Source: Chryseobacterium sp. (GTDB lineage: Bacteria > Bacteroidota > Bacteroidia > Flavobacteriales > Weeksellaceae). From it: 11,146 bases of DNA. The translations under genes and the position numbers were made by a program. The notes below the pieces were generated by a model. That model saw nothing but the letters and a program-made list of their open reading frames with translations. It was not told the origin of the DNA and did no database searches. The DNA is taken from the NCBI GenBank assembly GCA_003248755.1, contig QFQW01000106.1, positions 1 through 11,146 of the forward strand, in the 5' to 3' direction. Positions 1-6,847 of this stretch are shown one piece after another (position 1 is the stretch's first letter; each line of letters begins with the position of its first letter).

Positions 1-450
1 ATCTTTTTCGCATAATTTTTTAACCACAATACTTTCAAAATTAATTCCCGATAAAAAACAATATAAGCTATTCATTATAAAACCTTGTGGAATTTTTAAA
101 GCTTCAGTGTTTTCTTTTAAACTATCAAGTAAAGCTTCGGATAATAATTCAGTAGATTGGCTATTTTGTTTTTCTTTTTTTAATTGTGAAATAGCATATA
201 AAGTTGATATTATGTTATTAATCATAATCCAACTATCAACTCTATCGTGTTTTATATTTTTCCTGATACTATAATCTAAATTATGAGCAATATCAGTTGA
301 TAGAATTCTTGAAAAAATATATTCTTCACCTTCTTCGTTAAATGAAAATATTTCATTATTTATTTGTTCATCTGCATTAAAACTATTTATTTTAATAGCA
401 GTATCTATTTTATTATTCAAAGCATATTTCGTTTCAAAGAAAGTTGTCAT
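1..450 (-). CDS. Hypothetical protein, C-terminal part off the left edge
   Basis: An uninterrupted minus-strand frame of 150 codons starts with ATG at 450-448 and is still open at base 1, so the 3' end is missing. An AGGA lies about 8 nt upstream of the ATG (complement of 457-460), a good ribosome binding site and unusual in this window. The protein begins MTTFFETKYALNNKID and is soluble, acidic to neutral, rich in Asn, Ile, Lys and Glu, with no signal peptide and no clear membrane helix. Residues around 78-120 (ISTLYAISQLKKEKQNSQS and onward) look helical. I recognise no family. Codons are strongly biased to ATA, TTA, AAT and AAA, more than in the bat or fatty-acid genes, which suggests accessory or transferred DNA. 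It lies 11 nt downstream of another minus-strand frame, so the two are probably co-transcribed. That it is a real gene is fairly sure; its function is unknown. Confidence 0.8.
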   Translation of the reverse strand, partial: MTTFFETKYALNNKIDTAIKINSFNADEQINNEIFSFNEEGEEYIFSRILSTDIAHNLDYSIRKNIKHDRVDSWIMINNIISTLYAISQLKKEKQNSQSTELLSEALLDSLKENTEALKIPQGFIMNSLYCFLSGINFESIVVKKLCEKD

Positions 451-461
451 AGTTGTTCCTG

Positions 462-674
462 TTATAATCTAACTTTTATTTTTTTATTTTGGGAAAACAT
501 ATATGGTTTTAATACATATTCTTCCAATTTTGTATTTAAAAGCTCTGTTTTTTCACGGATAAAATCTTTTTTTTCACGAGATGCTAATTTCAACATATCT
601 TGTAAAACATGATTTACTTTATTTTTAATTACTTTTTGAAATTGTTTACGTTTTTTTCTTTCTTGATGTTTTTG
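462..674 (-). pseudogene. Short basic protein, 5'-truncated or frameshifted
   Basis: A minus-strand frame is open from 674 (just after an in-frame TGA at 677-675) to a TAA at 464-462. Its product reads as a Lys/Glu-rich basic helical protein (for example KLASREKKDFIREKTELL) ending KKIKVRL. The only in-frame ATG is at 596-594, giving 44 residues, but the coding-like sequence continues upstream to about 650 without a normal start. A different minus frame starts with ATG at 721-719 and runs 30 codons to a TAA at 631-629. A one-base shift in the A7 run at 651-657 would join the two into about 86 residues. Alternatively the 5' end was lost at a junction with the permease remnant that overlaps it on the other strand. 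It is 11 nt upstream of the next minus-strand gene and probably shares its transcript. The family is not recognised. Confidence 0.5.
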
Positions 675-1016
675 TCAATATTGTTCAGAAAATCGATTTT
701 CGTTTTCTTAGGGTTATTCATGATAAATTTTGTAGAATGGATTTTTAAAATGATTGAAAGTGTTTCAAGTATGAAAAACTTTAATCCAAAAGATAAATCA
801 ACTATTCCGATCGATAAAAATTATATTACTGATTTCTTACCATTGGAAAGTATGTCAAAGTTAATTCCTAATCCATTAATTAGAACAAAAATTGCCGAGT
901 TGATTGGGGTGGAATTCAAATTTGAATATCCTTGGGGAAGTGTCATAGCCTGTTTGATTTGGTCAACAATTTTTATTATTGCTAGTTACTGGATTCTTAA
1001 GAAAAAAGATTGGTAA
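609..1016 (+). pseudogene. C-terminal remnant of an ABC-2-type transporter permease
   Basis: This 135-residue frame resembles only the last third of an ABC-2-type permease subunit, a family usually of 230-300 residues or more. It has a hydrophobic segment followed by a basic turn (residues about 10-40, with FRKS), a polar loop containing LPLESMSKLIPNP (about 76-88), and a last membrane helix (about 110-129) ending in the basic tail WILKKKDW. The helix-plus-basic-KKDW ending and the LPLES...LIPNP loop are, from memory, typical of flavobacterial ABC permeases. The frame is closed by a stop at 603-605. No N-terminal permease helices and no ATPase partner gene are present, so it is most likely a broken remnant. 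The ATG at 609 lies inside a region that reads as coding on the minus strand, so the true left limit of the remnant is probably between 610 and 660. Confidence 0.6.
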
Positions 1017-1123
1017 AAAACACTTTATATAAAATATGATAAATATTTTAAAATTAATTGTTTATTTATTTTTAATTAAAGTTAATTATAATATATTCTG
1101 AATTTTAATTCGGGATGTAATTT

Positions 1124-1157
1124 AACCATCAAATTAATTTTTGATGGTTTTTTATTT
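1124..1157 (+). terminator. Rho-independent terminator
   Basis: A perfect 10-bp stem (AACCATCAAA at 1124-1133 and TTTGATGGTT at 1140-1149) with a 6-nt loop is followed by a T-rich run from 1148. It points rightwards. The only plus-strand reading frame upstream is the permease remnant ending at 1016, so this may be its original terminator. It isolates batC from upstream transcription. Confidence 0.75.
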
Positions 1158-1161
1158 TTTC

Positions 1162-1181
1162 TTGTAGATTTTTATCTACAA
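1162..1181. repeat. Inverted repeat in the batC upstream region
   Basis: TTGTAGAT (1162-1169) and ATCTACAA (1174-1181) form a perfect 8-bp stem around a TTTT loop. No T-run follows on either strand, so a terminator role is unlikely. It lies about 60 bp upstream of the batC -33 element. It may be an operator or an RNA hairpin, but nothing in the sequence decides this. Confidence 0.45.
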
Positions 1182-1243
1182 AAATGCCTTATTTTAAAGG
1201 ATTTTTAAGTATTTTTTTTAACCCAATTTTAACTTTTAATGTA

Positions 1244-1273
1244 TTGATTTTAACATTAAAACGGATAATTTTG
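1244..1273 (+). promoter_or_regulatory. Bacteroidota-type promoter of batC
   Basis: TTG at 1244-1246, a 19-nt spacer, then TAATTTTG at 1266-1273 match the Bacteroidota sigma-ABfr consensus (-33 TTG, -7 TAnnTTTG). The batC ATG begins only 5 nt after the -7 element, so the transcript would start at or next to the start codon. The match is good; activity is inferred. Confidence 0.65.
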
Positions 1274-1278
1274 TAGCA

Positions 1279-2013
1279 ATGGATTTTAGATTTATTACCG
1301 TAGTATTTTGTTTATTCTTTTCTTCTCAAATTTTGATGGCGCAGAAGAGTTATAATGCTTTGGTGTATGAGGGTAATAAAAAATTTGATGCCAAAGAATA
1401 TGATGCATCTTCCAGCAAATATCTGGAAGCGATCACAAAAAAAGAAAGTAATTATACAGCTCATTACAATCTGGGAAATGCTTTGTATAAAAGCAAAAAG
1501 TACGAAGAAGCAACTGCAGAATATCAAAAAGCTGCAAAATTTACCAAAAGTAAATATGAAAAAGCTGCGGCAATTTATAATCAAGGAAATGTGCAGATGC
1601 AATCTAACAATCCGGAAAAAGCGGCCGAACTTTATAAACAAGCTCTGAAACAAGATCCTTACAACGAAGCAATCAGAAAAAATTACGAAATTGCAATGTT
1701 GAAAGAGAAGGAGAAAAAAGATAAGCAAAAACAAAAGCAAAACCAAGGAAAGGGCGGAGATAAAGATCAAAAAAATAAAGATCAGTCAGATAAAGGAGAT
1801 CAAAAGAAGGATCAACAAAACGGGCAAGGTGATAAGCAAAAAGGTGAAAGTCAGGGAAAGCCTAATGAGCCTAAAAAACAAGAAAATAAAATCCCGGAAG
1901 AAGCAGAGAAAATGATTTTACGAGATATAGAAAATCGTGAAAAAGAAACTGCAAGAAGAATTTTAAACAAAAGAGCCAATTCGATGCCTCAAAGCAACGA
2001 AAAGGATTGGTAA
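1279..2013 (+). CDS. batC: BatC-like tetratricopeptide repeat protein, periplasmic
   Basis: The 244-residue protein has an N-terminal signal peptide (hydrophobic core about 5-19, likely cleavage after MAQ near residue 22). Three tetratricopeptide repeats follow at about 25-58, 60-93 and 96-129, with the typical pattern (YNLGNALYKSKKYEEA). Next come a low-complexity Lys/Gln/Asp/Gly tract (about 142-205) and a conserved C-terminal helix ending KDW. This layout is that of BatC of the Bat (Bacteroides aerotolerance) operon, where TPR proteins are thought to act as periplasmic scaffolds with the von Willebrand A proteins BatA/BatB and with BatD. Its stop codon abuts the ATG of batD, so the two are translationally coupled. 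The ATG at 1279 is chosen because it alone gives a complete signal peptide; the next Met (residue 20) lies within it. Unusually, batA and batB are not directly upstream. The exact biochemical role is not known. Confidence 0.85.
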   Translation: MDFRFITVVFCLFFSSQILMAQKSYNALVYEGNKKFDAKEYDASSSKYLEAITKKESNYTAHYNLGNALYKSKKYEEATAEYQKAAKFTKSKYEKAAAIYNQGNVQMQSNNPEKAAELYKQALKQDPYNEAIRKNYEIAMLKEKEKKDKQKQKQNQGKGGDKDQKNKDQSDKGDQKKDQQNGQGDKQKGESQGKPNEPKKQENKIPEEAEKMILRDIENREKETARRILNKRANSMPQSNEKDW

Positions 2014-3753
2014 ATGATAAGAAAAAATTTATATATATTATTCACACTAGCATCGGTTTTTTCGTTTGCTCAGGTTAATCTTTACTCAGAAGTGAACACC
2101 ACTGAGGCTAAGATGAACAAACCAATTGTCTTTACGGTTGTTTTAGAAATCTTTGGTGAAGACCTGATTCAGGAAACACCTGTTAAGCTTCCTGATTTTT
2201 CAAAATTCAATTATGATTTTGCTTCTGAACAAAATACCTTTATAGATCCTATAAAAAAAATTAGAATAAATCAGTTTGTTTATCAGTTCATACTTGATCC
2301 AAAACAGGTAGGTAATGTTAAAATTGGTTCTGCATTGGTACAGGTTAATGGCAAAATGTATAAAACAGAACCCATTGATATCCTTGTAAAAGAAGCTGAT
2401 AAAAAGCCTCTTGCGGTTGCTAATAATCCTGCAAAAAACATGTATTTGCAGATGAAGTTGGAAGAGAAAGAGGTTTATAAAGACGAACCTGTTGTAGTGG
2501 TCTTAAAAGCTTTTTCCAGAAATATTTCAAATTTCAGACATCTGGAACCTGTTAAATTTGAACCTGTAAGAAATCTGGCAATTCGTTCTATTGCAAATTT
2601 TGATGAATCAATAGAAGATTCTGAGAATAATTATTCTTCACAGGTTATAGGAATGTTTGTAATTGTACCAAAAGTAGTTGGAATTATGGATGTTCCTCCT
2701 ATGGAAGTGCCTTTTACCAATCATAAAAATACCCTCATATCCAATAAGGTAAAACTTAATGTTAAAAAACTACCGGAAGGAGCTCCTGTGAATTTTAAAG
2801 ATGCAGTTGGGAAATATGATGTGAAAATAGAAATGATTGATAAAGGAAAAGAAAATTTTGAAATCAACAAGGCTTTTAATATTTCTGTAAAAGTATCAGG
2901 TTGTGGCAATCTGTCGCCGTCAATTGTTCCGAAAATTTTACATTCTCCTGATTATGAAGTATTTGAACCAAAAATTGTGAATAATTCTGTTCCAACTACC
3001 AAAGGAATTGAAGGAGAAGTAGAAGCGCAATACATCATCATTCCAAAGAAAAGAGGCGATTTGAAAATTGCTACTGAAGATTTTTCTTATTTTGACCCCA
3101 AAGAAGAGAAATATGTTGAAGTTGGATCCAAATTTTTAGCTCTCAATGCGGTCAATGCCCAAGATATTGCCAATGCAAAAACTACTTTGCAAAAAGTTAA
3201 CGAATATACCAATAATGTTCTAGAGAAAGTAGATTCTCCGGTTATTAGTACGGAAAAGCTGAAAGTAAAAGAGCATAAGGATATCCGTTGGTTTGTGATT
3301 TTTGGAAATCTTTTTATTGTAGGGATAGGAGGACTGCTGTTTCTTTATTTCAATAAGAAGATCAAAGACAAAAAGAAACTTCTTCTAGAAAAGAAAAATA
3401 AGCCTCTTCAGCCGATTGTGAATATTGAAGAAACTGAAGCTCTTTTGAGGAATAAAAAGAAATTTGAGATTGATTCTTATTTCAATTATTTGAATAAAAA
3501 AATAAGCGAAAGTGAACCTTCCGGATTTTTTAAAGCCTTTGAAGAATTGAAAGTTGATGCTGACGAGTATTGCCAGACTCATTATTCTTCCAATTTCTCA
3601 GATTATCTACGAAATAACTTTGGCTTGAATCAAACAGAAAAATATAATCAGTTGCTTGCGAAAATCAATATCGAAAAATATTCTCCATATTCTTCAAAAG
3701 AAAAACAAACCGAAATATTAAACGAAATAGAGGATGTTTATAAAGTTATTTAA
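2014..3753 (+). CDS. batD: BatD family protein, membrane-anchored periplasmic
   Basis: The 579-residue protein has a signal peptide (MIRKNLYILFTLASVFSFAQ, cleavage near residue 20). A long beta-rich periplasmic region (about 21-420) begins VNLYSEVNTTEAKMNKPIVF and contains repeated Ig-like strands and a GCGNLSP-type turn near residue 297. A single membrane helix lies at about 426-446, and a charged cytoplasmic tail with long helices runs from about 447 to 579. This is the standard architecture of BatD (oxygen-tolerance family), and the length is normal. The family is linked to aerotolerance or envelope stress in Bacteroides and Leptospira, but the mechanism is unresolved. The start codon follows the batC stop with zero spacing (TAAATG). 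No batE gene follows; the next gene is marC-like with its own -7 element, so the bat transcript probably covers only batC-batD. Confidence 0.88.
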   Translation: MIRKNLYILFTLASVFSFAQVNLYSEVNTTEAKMNKPIVFTVVLEIFGEDLIQETPVKLPDFSKFNYDFASEQNTFIDPIKKIRINQFVYQFILDPKQVGNVKIGSALVQVNGKMYKTEPIDILVKEADKKPLAVANNPAKNMYLQMKLEEKEVYKDEPVVVVLKAFSRNISNFRHLEPVKFEPVRNLAIRSIANFDESIEDSENNYSSQVIGMFVIVPKVVGIMDVPPMEVPFTNHKNTLISNKVKLNVKKLPEGAPVNFKDAVGKYDVKIEMIDKGKENFEINKAFNISVKVSGCGNLSPSIVPKILHSPDYEVFEPKIVNNSVPTTKGIEGEVEAQYIIIPKKRGDLKIATEDFSYFDPKEEKYVEVGSKFLALNAVNAQDIANAKTTLQKVNEYTNNVLEKVDSPVISTEKLKVKEHKDIRWFVIFGNLFIVGIGGLLFLYFNKKIKDKKKLLLEKKNKPLQPIVNIEETEALLRNKKKFEIDSYFNYLNKKISESEPSGFFKAFEELKVDADEYCQTHYSSNFSDYLRNNFGLNQTEKYNQLLAKINIEKYSPYSSKEKQTEILNEIEDVYKVI

Positions 3754-3774
3754 GGAATTGTTAAAAATATTTTA

Positions 3775-3782
3775 TATTTTTG
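3775..3782 (+). promoter_or_regulatory. -7 promoter element upstream of the MarC gene
   Basis: TATTTTTG matches TAnnTTTG exactly and lies 22 nt before the ATG at 3805. No TTG is found at the ideal 19-nt distance; the nearest (3758-3760) is 14 nt away. Independent transcription from batD is therefore plausible but not certain. Confidence 0.45.
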
Positions 3783-3804
3783 CGAAATCTTTAATATTAA
3801 GTTT

Positions 3805-4407
3805 ATGGAATTTTTAGAAGAATTTTCTGTCAAAGAAACAATGACGGCTTTTATGGTTTTATTTGCAGTTATTGATATTTTGGGGTCTGTACCAATTATT
3901 GTTTCGCTTCGTCAAAAATTTGGAAAAATCGAATCTGAAAAAGCTGCTATTGTAGCTGGATTGTTGATGATTTCGTTTCTTTTTATTGGAGATAAGATTT
4001 TGAAATTCATTGGGGTAGATGTTAATTCCTTCGCAATTGCAGGAGCTTTTGTGATTTTCATTATTGCAATAGAAATGATTTTGGGGATAGAAATTCATAA
4101 GACCAATCAACCTCAAGCTGCGTCTATCGTCCCCATTGCATTCCCGCTGATTGCCGGTGCTGGGACTTTGACGACTACATTGTCATTAAGAGCGGAATAT
4201 CACGATATTAATATCATTTTTGGAATTATCCTTAATACGATATTGGTTTATGTTGTTTTGAAGATTGCACCTTGGATAGAGCGAAAAATGGGCGAAGGTT
4301 CTTTACAGGTTTTACAAAAAGTTTTCGGAATTATCCTTTTGGCTATCTCTATTAAATTATTTACCGCTAACTTTGCACAACTATTTCAGAATTACATTCA
4401 CTTTTAA
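3805..4407 (+). CDS. MarC/UPF0056 family integral membrane protein
   Basis: The 200-residue protein has six predicted membrane helices (about 13-35, 46-66, 73-94, 107-125, 136-154, 172-192). The family hallmarks are present: a Pro/Gly-rich first helix (AVIDILGSVPI) and the motif PLIAGAGTLTT at about 114-124, which matches the conserved P(L/F)xAGPG/AGAG segment of MarC proteins. Length is typical (about 190-220). MarC was once thought to give multiple antibiotic resistance in Escherichia coli, but that link was not upheld and the substrate is unknown, so no transport role should be assumed. The gene sits 51 bp after batD and 12 bp before a small membrane-protein gene with which it probably shares a transcript. 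The family assignment is firm. Confidence 0.9.
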   Translation: MEFLEEFSVKETMTAFMVLFAVIDILGSVPIIVSLRQKFGKIESEKAAIVAGLLMISFLFIGDKILKFIGVDVNSFAIAGAFVIFIIAIEMILGIEIHKTNQPQAASIVPIAFPLIAGAGTLTTTLSLRAEYHDINIIFGIILNTILVYVVLKIAPWIERKMGEGSLQVLQKVFGIILLAISIKLFTANFAQLFQNYIHF

Positions 4408-4419
4408 TATTATTAGAAA

Positions 4420-4614
4420 ATGAAGACATTTTATAAAGTATTCTTAATTCTTTTTATCATTTTTATTGGTATCAATGTTTATGCTATCGATTGGCGTTCA
4501 GGCTTTTTGGATGATGAAAATACCAAATTCATATTCTCAATTTCATCAGCGATTTTAGGAATCATTGTCGTTTATATTCTCCACACTTGGAGCAAACTGG
4601 CAGAGAAAAAATAA
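4420..4614 (+). CDS. Small two-helix membrane protein of unknown function
   Basis: The 64-residue protein begins MKTFYKVFLILFIIF. It has one membrane helix at about 5-22, a short polar loop with the motif IDWRSGFLDDENTKF (about 23-37), a second helix at about 39-57, and a basic C-terminus (SKLAEKK). The first helix could be read as a signal peptide (cleavage after VYA, residue 22), but the second would still anchor the protein. It follows the MarC-like gene by 12 bp and ends just before a strong hairpin terminator, so it is very likely the last gene of that transcript. I recognise no named family. It is kept as a real gene because of its clean start, plausible topology and tight spacing. Confidence 0.75.
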   Translation: MKTFYKVFLILFIIFIGINVYAIDWRSGFLDDENTKFIFSISSAILGIIVVYILHTWSKLAEKK

Positions 4615-4616
4615 TA

Positions 4617-4646
4617 AAAAACGCTTCAGATTTCTGAAGCGTTTTT
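4617..4646. terminator. Bidirectional terminator between convergent genes
   Basis: AAAAACGCTTCAGA (4617-4630) pairs perfectly with TCTGAAGCGTTTTT (4633-4646), a 14-bp stem with a tiny loop. A T-run follows on the plus strand and an A-run on the left serves the minus strand. It lies 2 nt after the stop of the 64-residue gene and 5 nt beyond the stop of the convergent 79-residue gene, so it can end transcription from both sides. Confidence 0.9.
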
Positions 4647-4651
4647 ATTTA

Positions 4652-4891
4652 TTAATTCAAATCTTTAAGCGCATTTTTCAAAAACTGAATACTTGTTTTA
4701 TTAATTTTTGACTGACTTAGTTTGTTATCCCATTGAGACAGAATCTCTTCCACAACTTCATCTTCACATTCATACTTGTCTTCATCATCGAACATCACAG
4801 AAGTTGCAAAATGAATCAATTCTTCTTTGCTGACTTCATCAGATAGGAATCTTTCACAGATTTTTATCAATTCTAATCGGGTAATAATCAT
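4652..4891 (-). CDS. Small acidic cytoplasmic protein of unknown function
   Basis: The 79-residue protein (MIITRLELIKICERFLSDEV...) has no signal peptide or membrane helix. It is predicted to be mostly helical, with a strongly acidic middle (about 34-50, FDDEDKYECEDEVVEE) and a basic C-terminal third. The opening pattern, a hydrophobic helix, then FLSDEVSKEEL, then a second helix, faintly recalls small colicin-immunity-like proteins. That is only a pattern impression, and no toxin gene is next to it. It has its own -7 element (4915-4922) and ends at a shared bidirectional terminator, so it is a single-gene unit. Clean signals at both ends support a real gene; the function is unknown. Confidence 0.75.
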   Translation of the reverse strand: MIITRLELIKICERFLSDEVSKEELIHFATSVMFDDEDKYECEDEVVEEILSQWDNKLSQSKINKTSIQFLKNALKDLN

Positions 4892-4914
4892 TTTTTGTTT
4901 TCAAATAACGATGA

Positions 4915-4922
4915 CAAAGATA
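4915..4922 (-). promoter_or_regulatory. -7 promoter element of the 79-residue gene
   Basis: On the minus strand this reads TATCTTTG, an exact TAnnTTTG match, 23 nt upstream of the ATG at 4891. No TTG is visible at the -33 position. Confidence 0.45.
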
Positions 4923-4961
4923 AACTTTTAGATTTTGAAAATTATTTTTAGGGTAGCTTAA

Positions 4962-5055
4962 TCCGCCTTCCGCTCCCAATCTTTTTTGCAGAAGATTTCA
5001 ATTTAGATAGAACTTACTGTCCACGCAAAAAAGGATTTCCGCTCAAGTCGGGCTG
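4962..5055. repeat. GC-richer intergenic repeat-like element
   Basis: This segment is visibly richer in C and G than the flanking DNA and encodes nothing. AATCTTTTTTGC (4978-4989) is the reverse complement of GCAAAAAAGGATT (5025-5037) apart from one extra G. TTCCGCTC occurs twice in direct orientation (4968-4975 and 5037-5044). The right part contains CAAGTCGGGCTGCGAG. From memory, similar intergenic elements with GGATTTCCGCT...CGGGCTGCG are dispersed in Chryseobacterium-type genomes. That copy number cannot be shown from one window. The element sits between the 79-residue gene and the 3' end of the first acyl-CoA synthetase. Confidence 0.5.
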
Positions 5056-5072
5056 CGAGTAATTCGATGTTC

Positions 5073-6833
5073 TTAATTTCTATCATAAAGCTTCTCATAC
5101 AACTTAATAAAATGCTCTTTTACGGCTTTTCTTTTCAGTTTTAAAGTAGGCGTGAGCAGTCCGTTATCTTCGGTCCAGATTTCGGGCGTTAATTCAATTT
5201 TTTTGACTTGTTCCCATTTTCCGAGATGTTGATTGATTTTCTCAATTTCCTTCTCGATTTCTGATTTTAAATCTTTAGAATTGGCAACGTCTTTCAGAGA
5301 AGTTCCAATATTGATGTTGTTTTTTGAAGCCCAGGTTTTAGCATATTCAAAATCAGGTTGAATCAATGCTGTCGGCATTTTTTCGCCGTCACCAACAACC
5401 ATAATCTGTTCGATGAATTGAGATGCTTTTGCAAGGTTTTCAATCACTTGAGGCGCAACATATTTTCCGCCGGAAGTTTTGAACATTTCTTTTTTTCTGT
5501 CTGTAATGAAAAGGAAATTATCCTCATCCAAAATTCCAATGTCACCAGTTCTGAAATAACCATCTTCTGTAAAGATTTGTTTTGTTTGTTCATCGTCTTT
5601 GTAATAACCTTGCGTTACAGTCGGGCCTTTCACCGTGATTTCACCATCTTCCTGGATTTTTACATCAACGTTTTTGATTGGTCTTCCAACCGAACCAATT
5701 TTTGTATATTCAAAACTATTAACTGCAATTACAGGCGAAGTTTCCGTCAATCCGTAACCTTCCAAAATCGGAATTCCTGCAGCGTGAAACATTATGTTCA
5801 ATCGTTTTGATAAAGCAGCTGAACCGGAAACCAACGTTATGAGATTTCCTCCCAAACCTTCTCTCCATTTGCTGAAAACGATTTTATCTGCAATAATGTG
5901 AGCTAAAGATTTTGAACTTCCAAGTTTGTAATTTTCAGCAACTTTCAATGACCAGAGAAAGATTTTGGCTTTGATTCCGCCGGACTCGGTTCCTTTTTTA
6001 TAGATCGCATCATAGACTTTTTCCACCATCCTTGGAACAACCGTCATATATTGAGGTTTTACTTCCTTTAGATTTTCGCTGAGTTTTTCATTACTTTCAG
6101 CAAAATACATAGAAATTCCGTTGGTGGTGAAAAGATACAGAATCATCCTTTCGTAAACGTGACAAAGTGGAAGAAAACTCAATGCTCTGTTTTTGGAATC
6201 CTTGTGCGGGATTCTGTCTTCACAGCCAATCACATCGGAAACAATGTTTTTGTGTGTCAGCATTACACCTTTTGGCTTTCCTGTTGTTCCGGAAGTATAA
6301 ATAATCGAAGCCAAATCATCTTCAGAAATCGAATCTTTAATCGAATCAACTTCTTGCTGATTATCATTTTCTTTTCCTAAATCAAATAGTTCTTTCCAGT
6401 TTTTCGCATTTTCAACATTGTCAAATGTAAAAATCTCCTGCAAATCCGGTAATTGATTTTTAACCGAATTGATTTTCTCAAATAACTTGGCATCAGAAAC
6501 AATACAAATCTTAGAATCCGAATTTTCCAGATTATAAACACAATCTTCACCAGAAATAGAAGGATAGATCGGAACGGTTACAACACCTATTTGTAAAGCC
6601 GCTTGGTCAAAAAAACACCATTCAACTCTGTTATTGGAAGAAGTAATAGCGATTTTATCTCCTTTTTTGAGACCATATTTTAGCAATGCCCTTGATAGCT
6701 GATTGGTGATTTTGATATAGTCGTCCGTTGAGATTTTTTCCCATTTTCCGTTTCTTTTATCACATACAAAGTCATCTTTTTCGAAATTAACTTTCGAATA
6801 ATAAGGAATATCGAAGATTCTTTTTACTTCCAT
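5073..6833 (-). CDS. Long-chain fatty acid--CoA ligase (AMP-binding), copy 1
   Basis: The 586-residue enzyme belongs to the ANL superfamily. It activates a fatty acid with ATP to acyl-AMP and transfers it to CoA, in the cytoplasm or at the inner membrane. In order: the phosphate-binding loop YTSGTTGKPKG (179-189), the adenine-binding motif GYGLTETSP (359-367), the TGD aspartate for ribose (429-431), the hinge DRKKEMFKTSGGKYV (445-459), and a C-terminal Lys-rich segment TPTLKLKRK (561-569) holding the likely catalytic Lys. All core motifs are intact and the length is normal for eukaryote-like long-chain synthetases of Bacteroidota. It lies 93 bp downstream of a close paralogue but is separated from it by a terminator and has its own -7 element, so it is regulated separately. 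The two differ mainly around residues 145-170, 200-215 and 500-525. Substrate chain length cannot be read from the sequence. Confidence 0.9.
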   Translation of the reverse strand: MEVKRIFDIPYYSKVNFEKDDFVCDKRNGKWEKISTDDYIKITNQLSRALLKYGLKKGDKIAITSSNNRVEWCFFDQAALQIGVVTVPIYPSISGEDCVYNLENSDSKICIVSDAKLFEKINSVKNQLPDLQEIFTFDNVENAKNWKELFDLGKENDNQQEVDSIKDSISEDDLASIIYTSGTTGKPKGVMLTHKNIVSDVIGCEDRIPHKDSKNRALSFLPLCHVYERMILYLFTTNGISMYFAESNEKLSENLKEVKPQYMTVVPRMVEKVYDAIYKKGTESGGIKAKIFLWSLKVAENYKLGSSKSLAHIIADKIVFSKWREGLGGNLITLVSGSAALSKRLNIMFHAAGIPILEGYGLTETSPVIAVNSFEYTKIGSVGRPIKNVDVKIQEDGEITVKGPTVTQGYYKDDEQTKQIFTEDGYFRTGDIGILDEDNFLFITDRKKEMFKTSGGKYVAPQVIENLAKASQFIEQIMVVGDGEKMPTALIQPDFEYAKTWASKNNINIGTSLKDVANSKDLKSEIEKEIEKINQHLGKWEQVKKIELTPEIWTEDNGLLTPTLKLKRKAVKEHFIKLYEKLYDRN

Positions 6834-6847
6834 TTTCTGATACGATT

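Noticed and set aside
364..612. Plus-strand 82-residue frame
   Set aside because: It overlaps the better minus-strand frames (1-450 and 462-674), is Phe/Ser/Ile-rich as expected for an antisense shadow, and has no promoter or ribosome site.
1312..1770. Minus-strand frame of 152 residues opposite batC
   Set aside because: An antisense shadow of the Lys/Glu-rich batC gene, which gives a Phe/Leu/Ile-rich product that imitates a membrane protein.
5358..5810. Plus-strand 150-residue frame opposite ligase copy 1
   Set aside because: It covers the hinge and adenine-binding motifs of the ligase on the other strand and has no features of its own.
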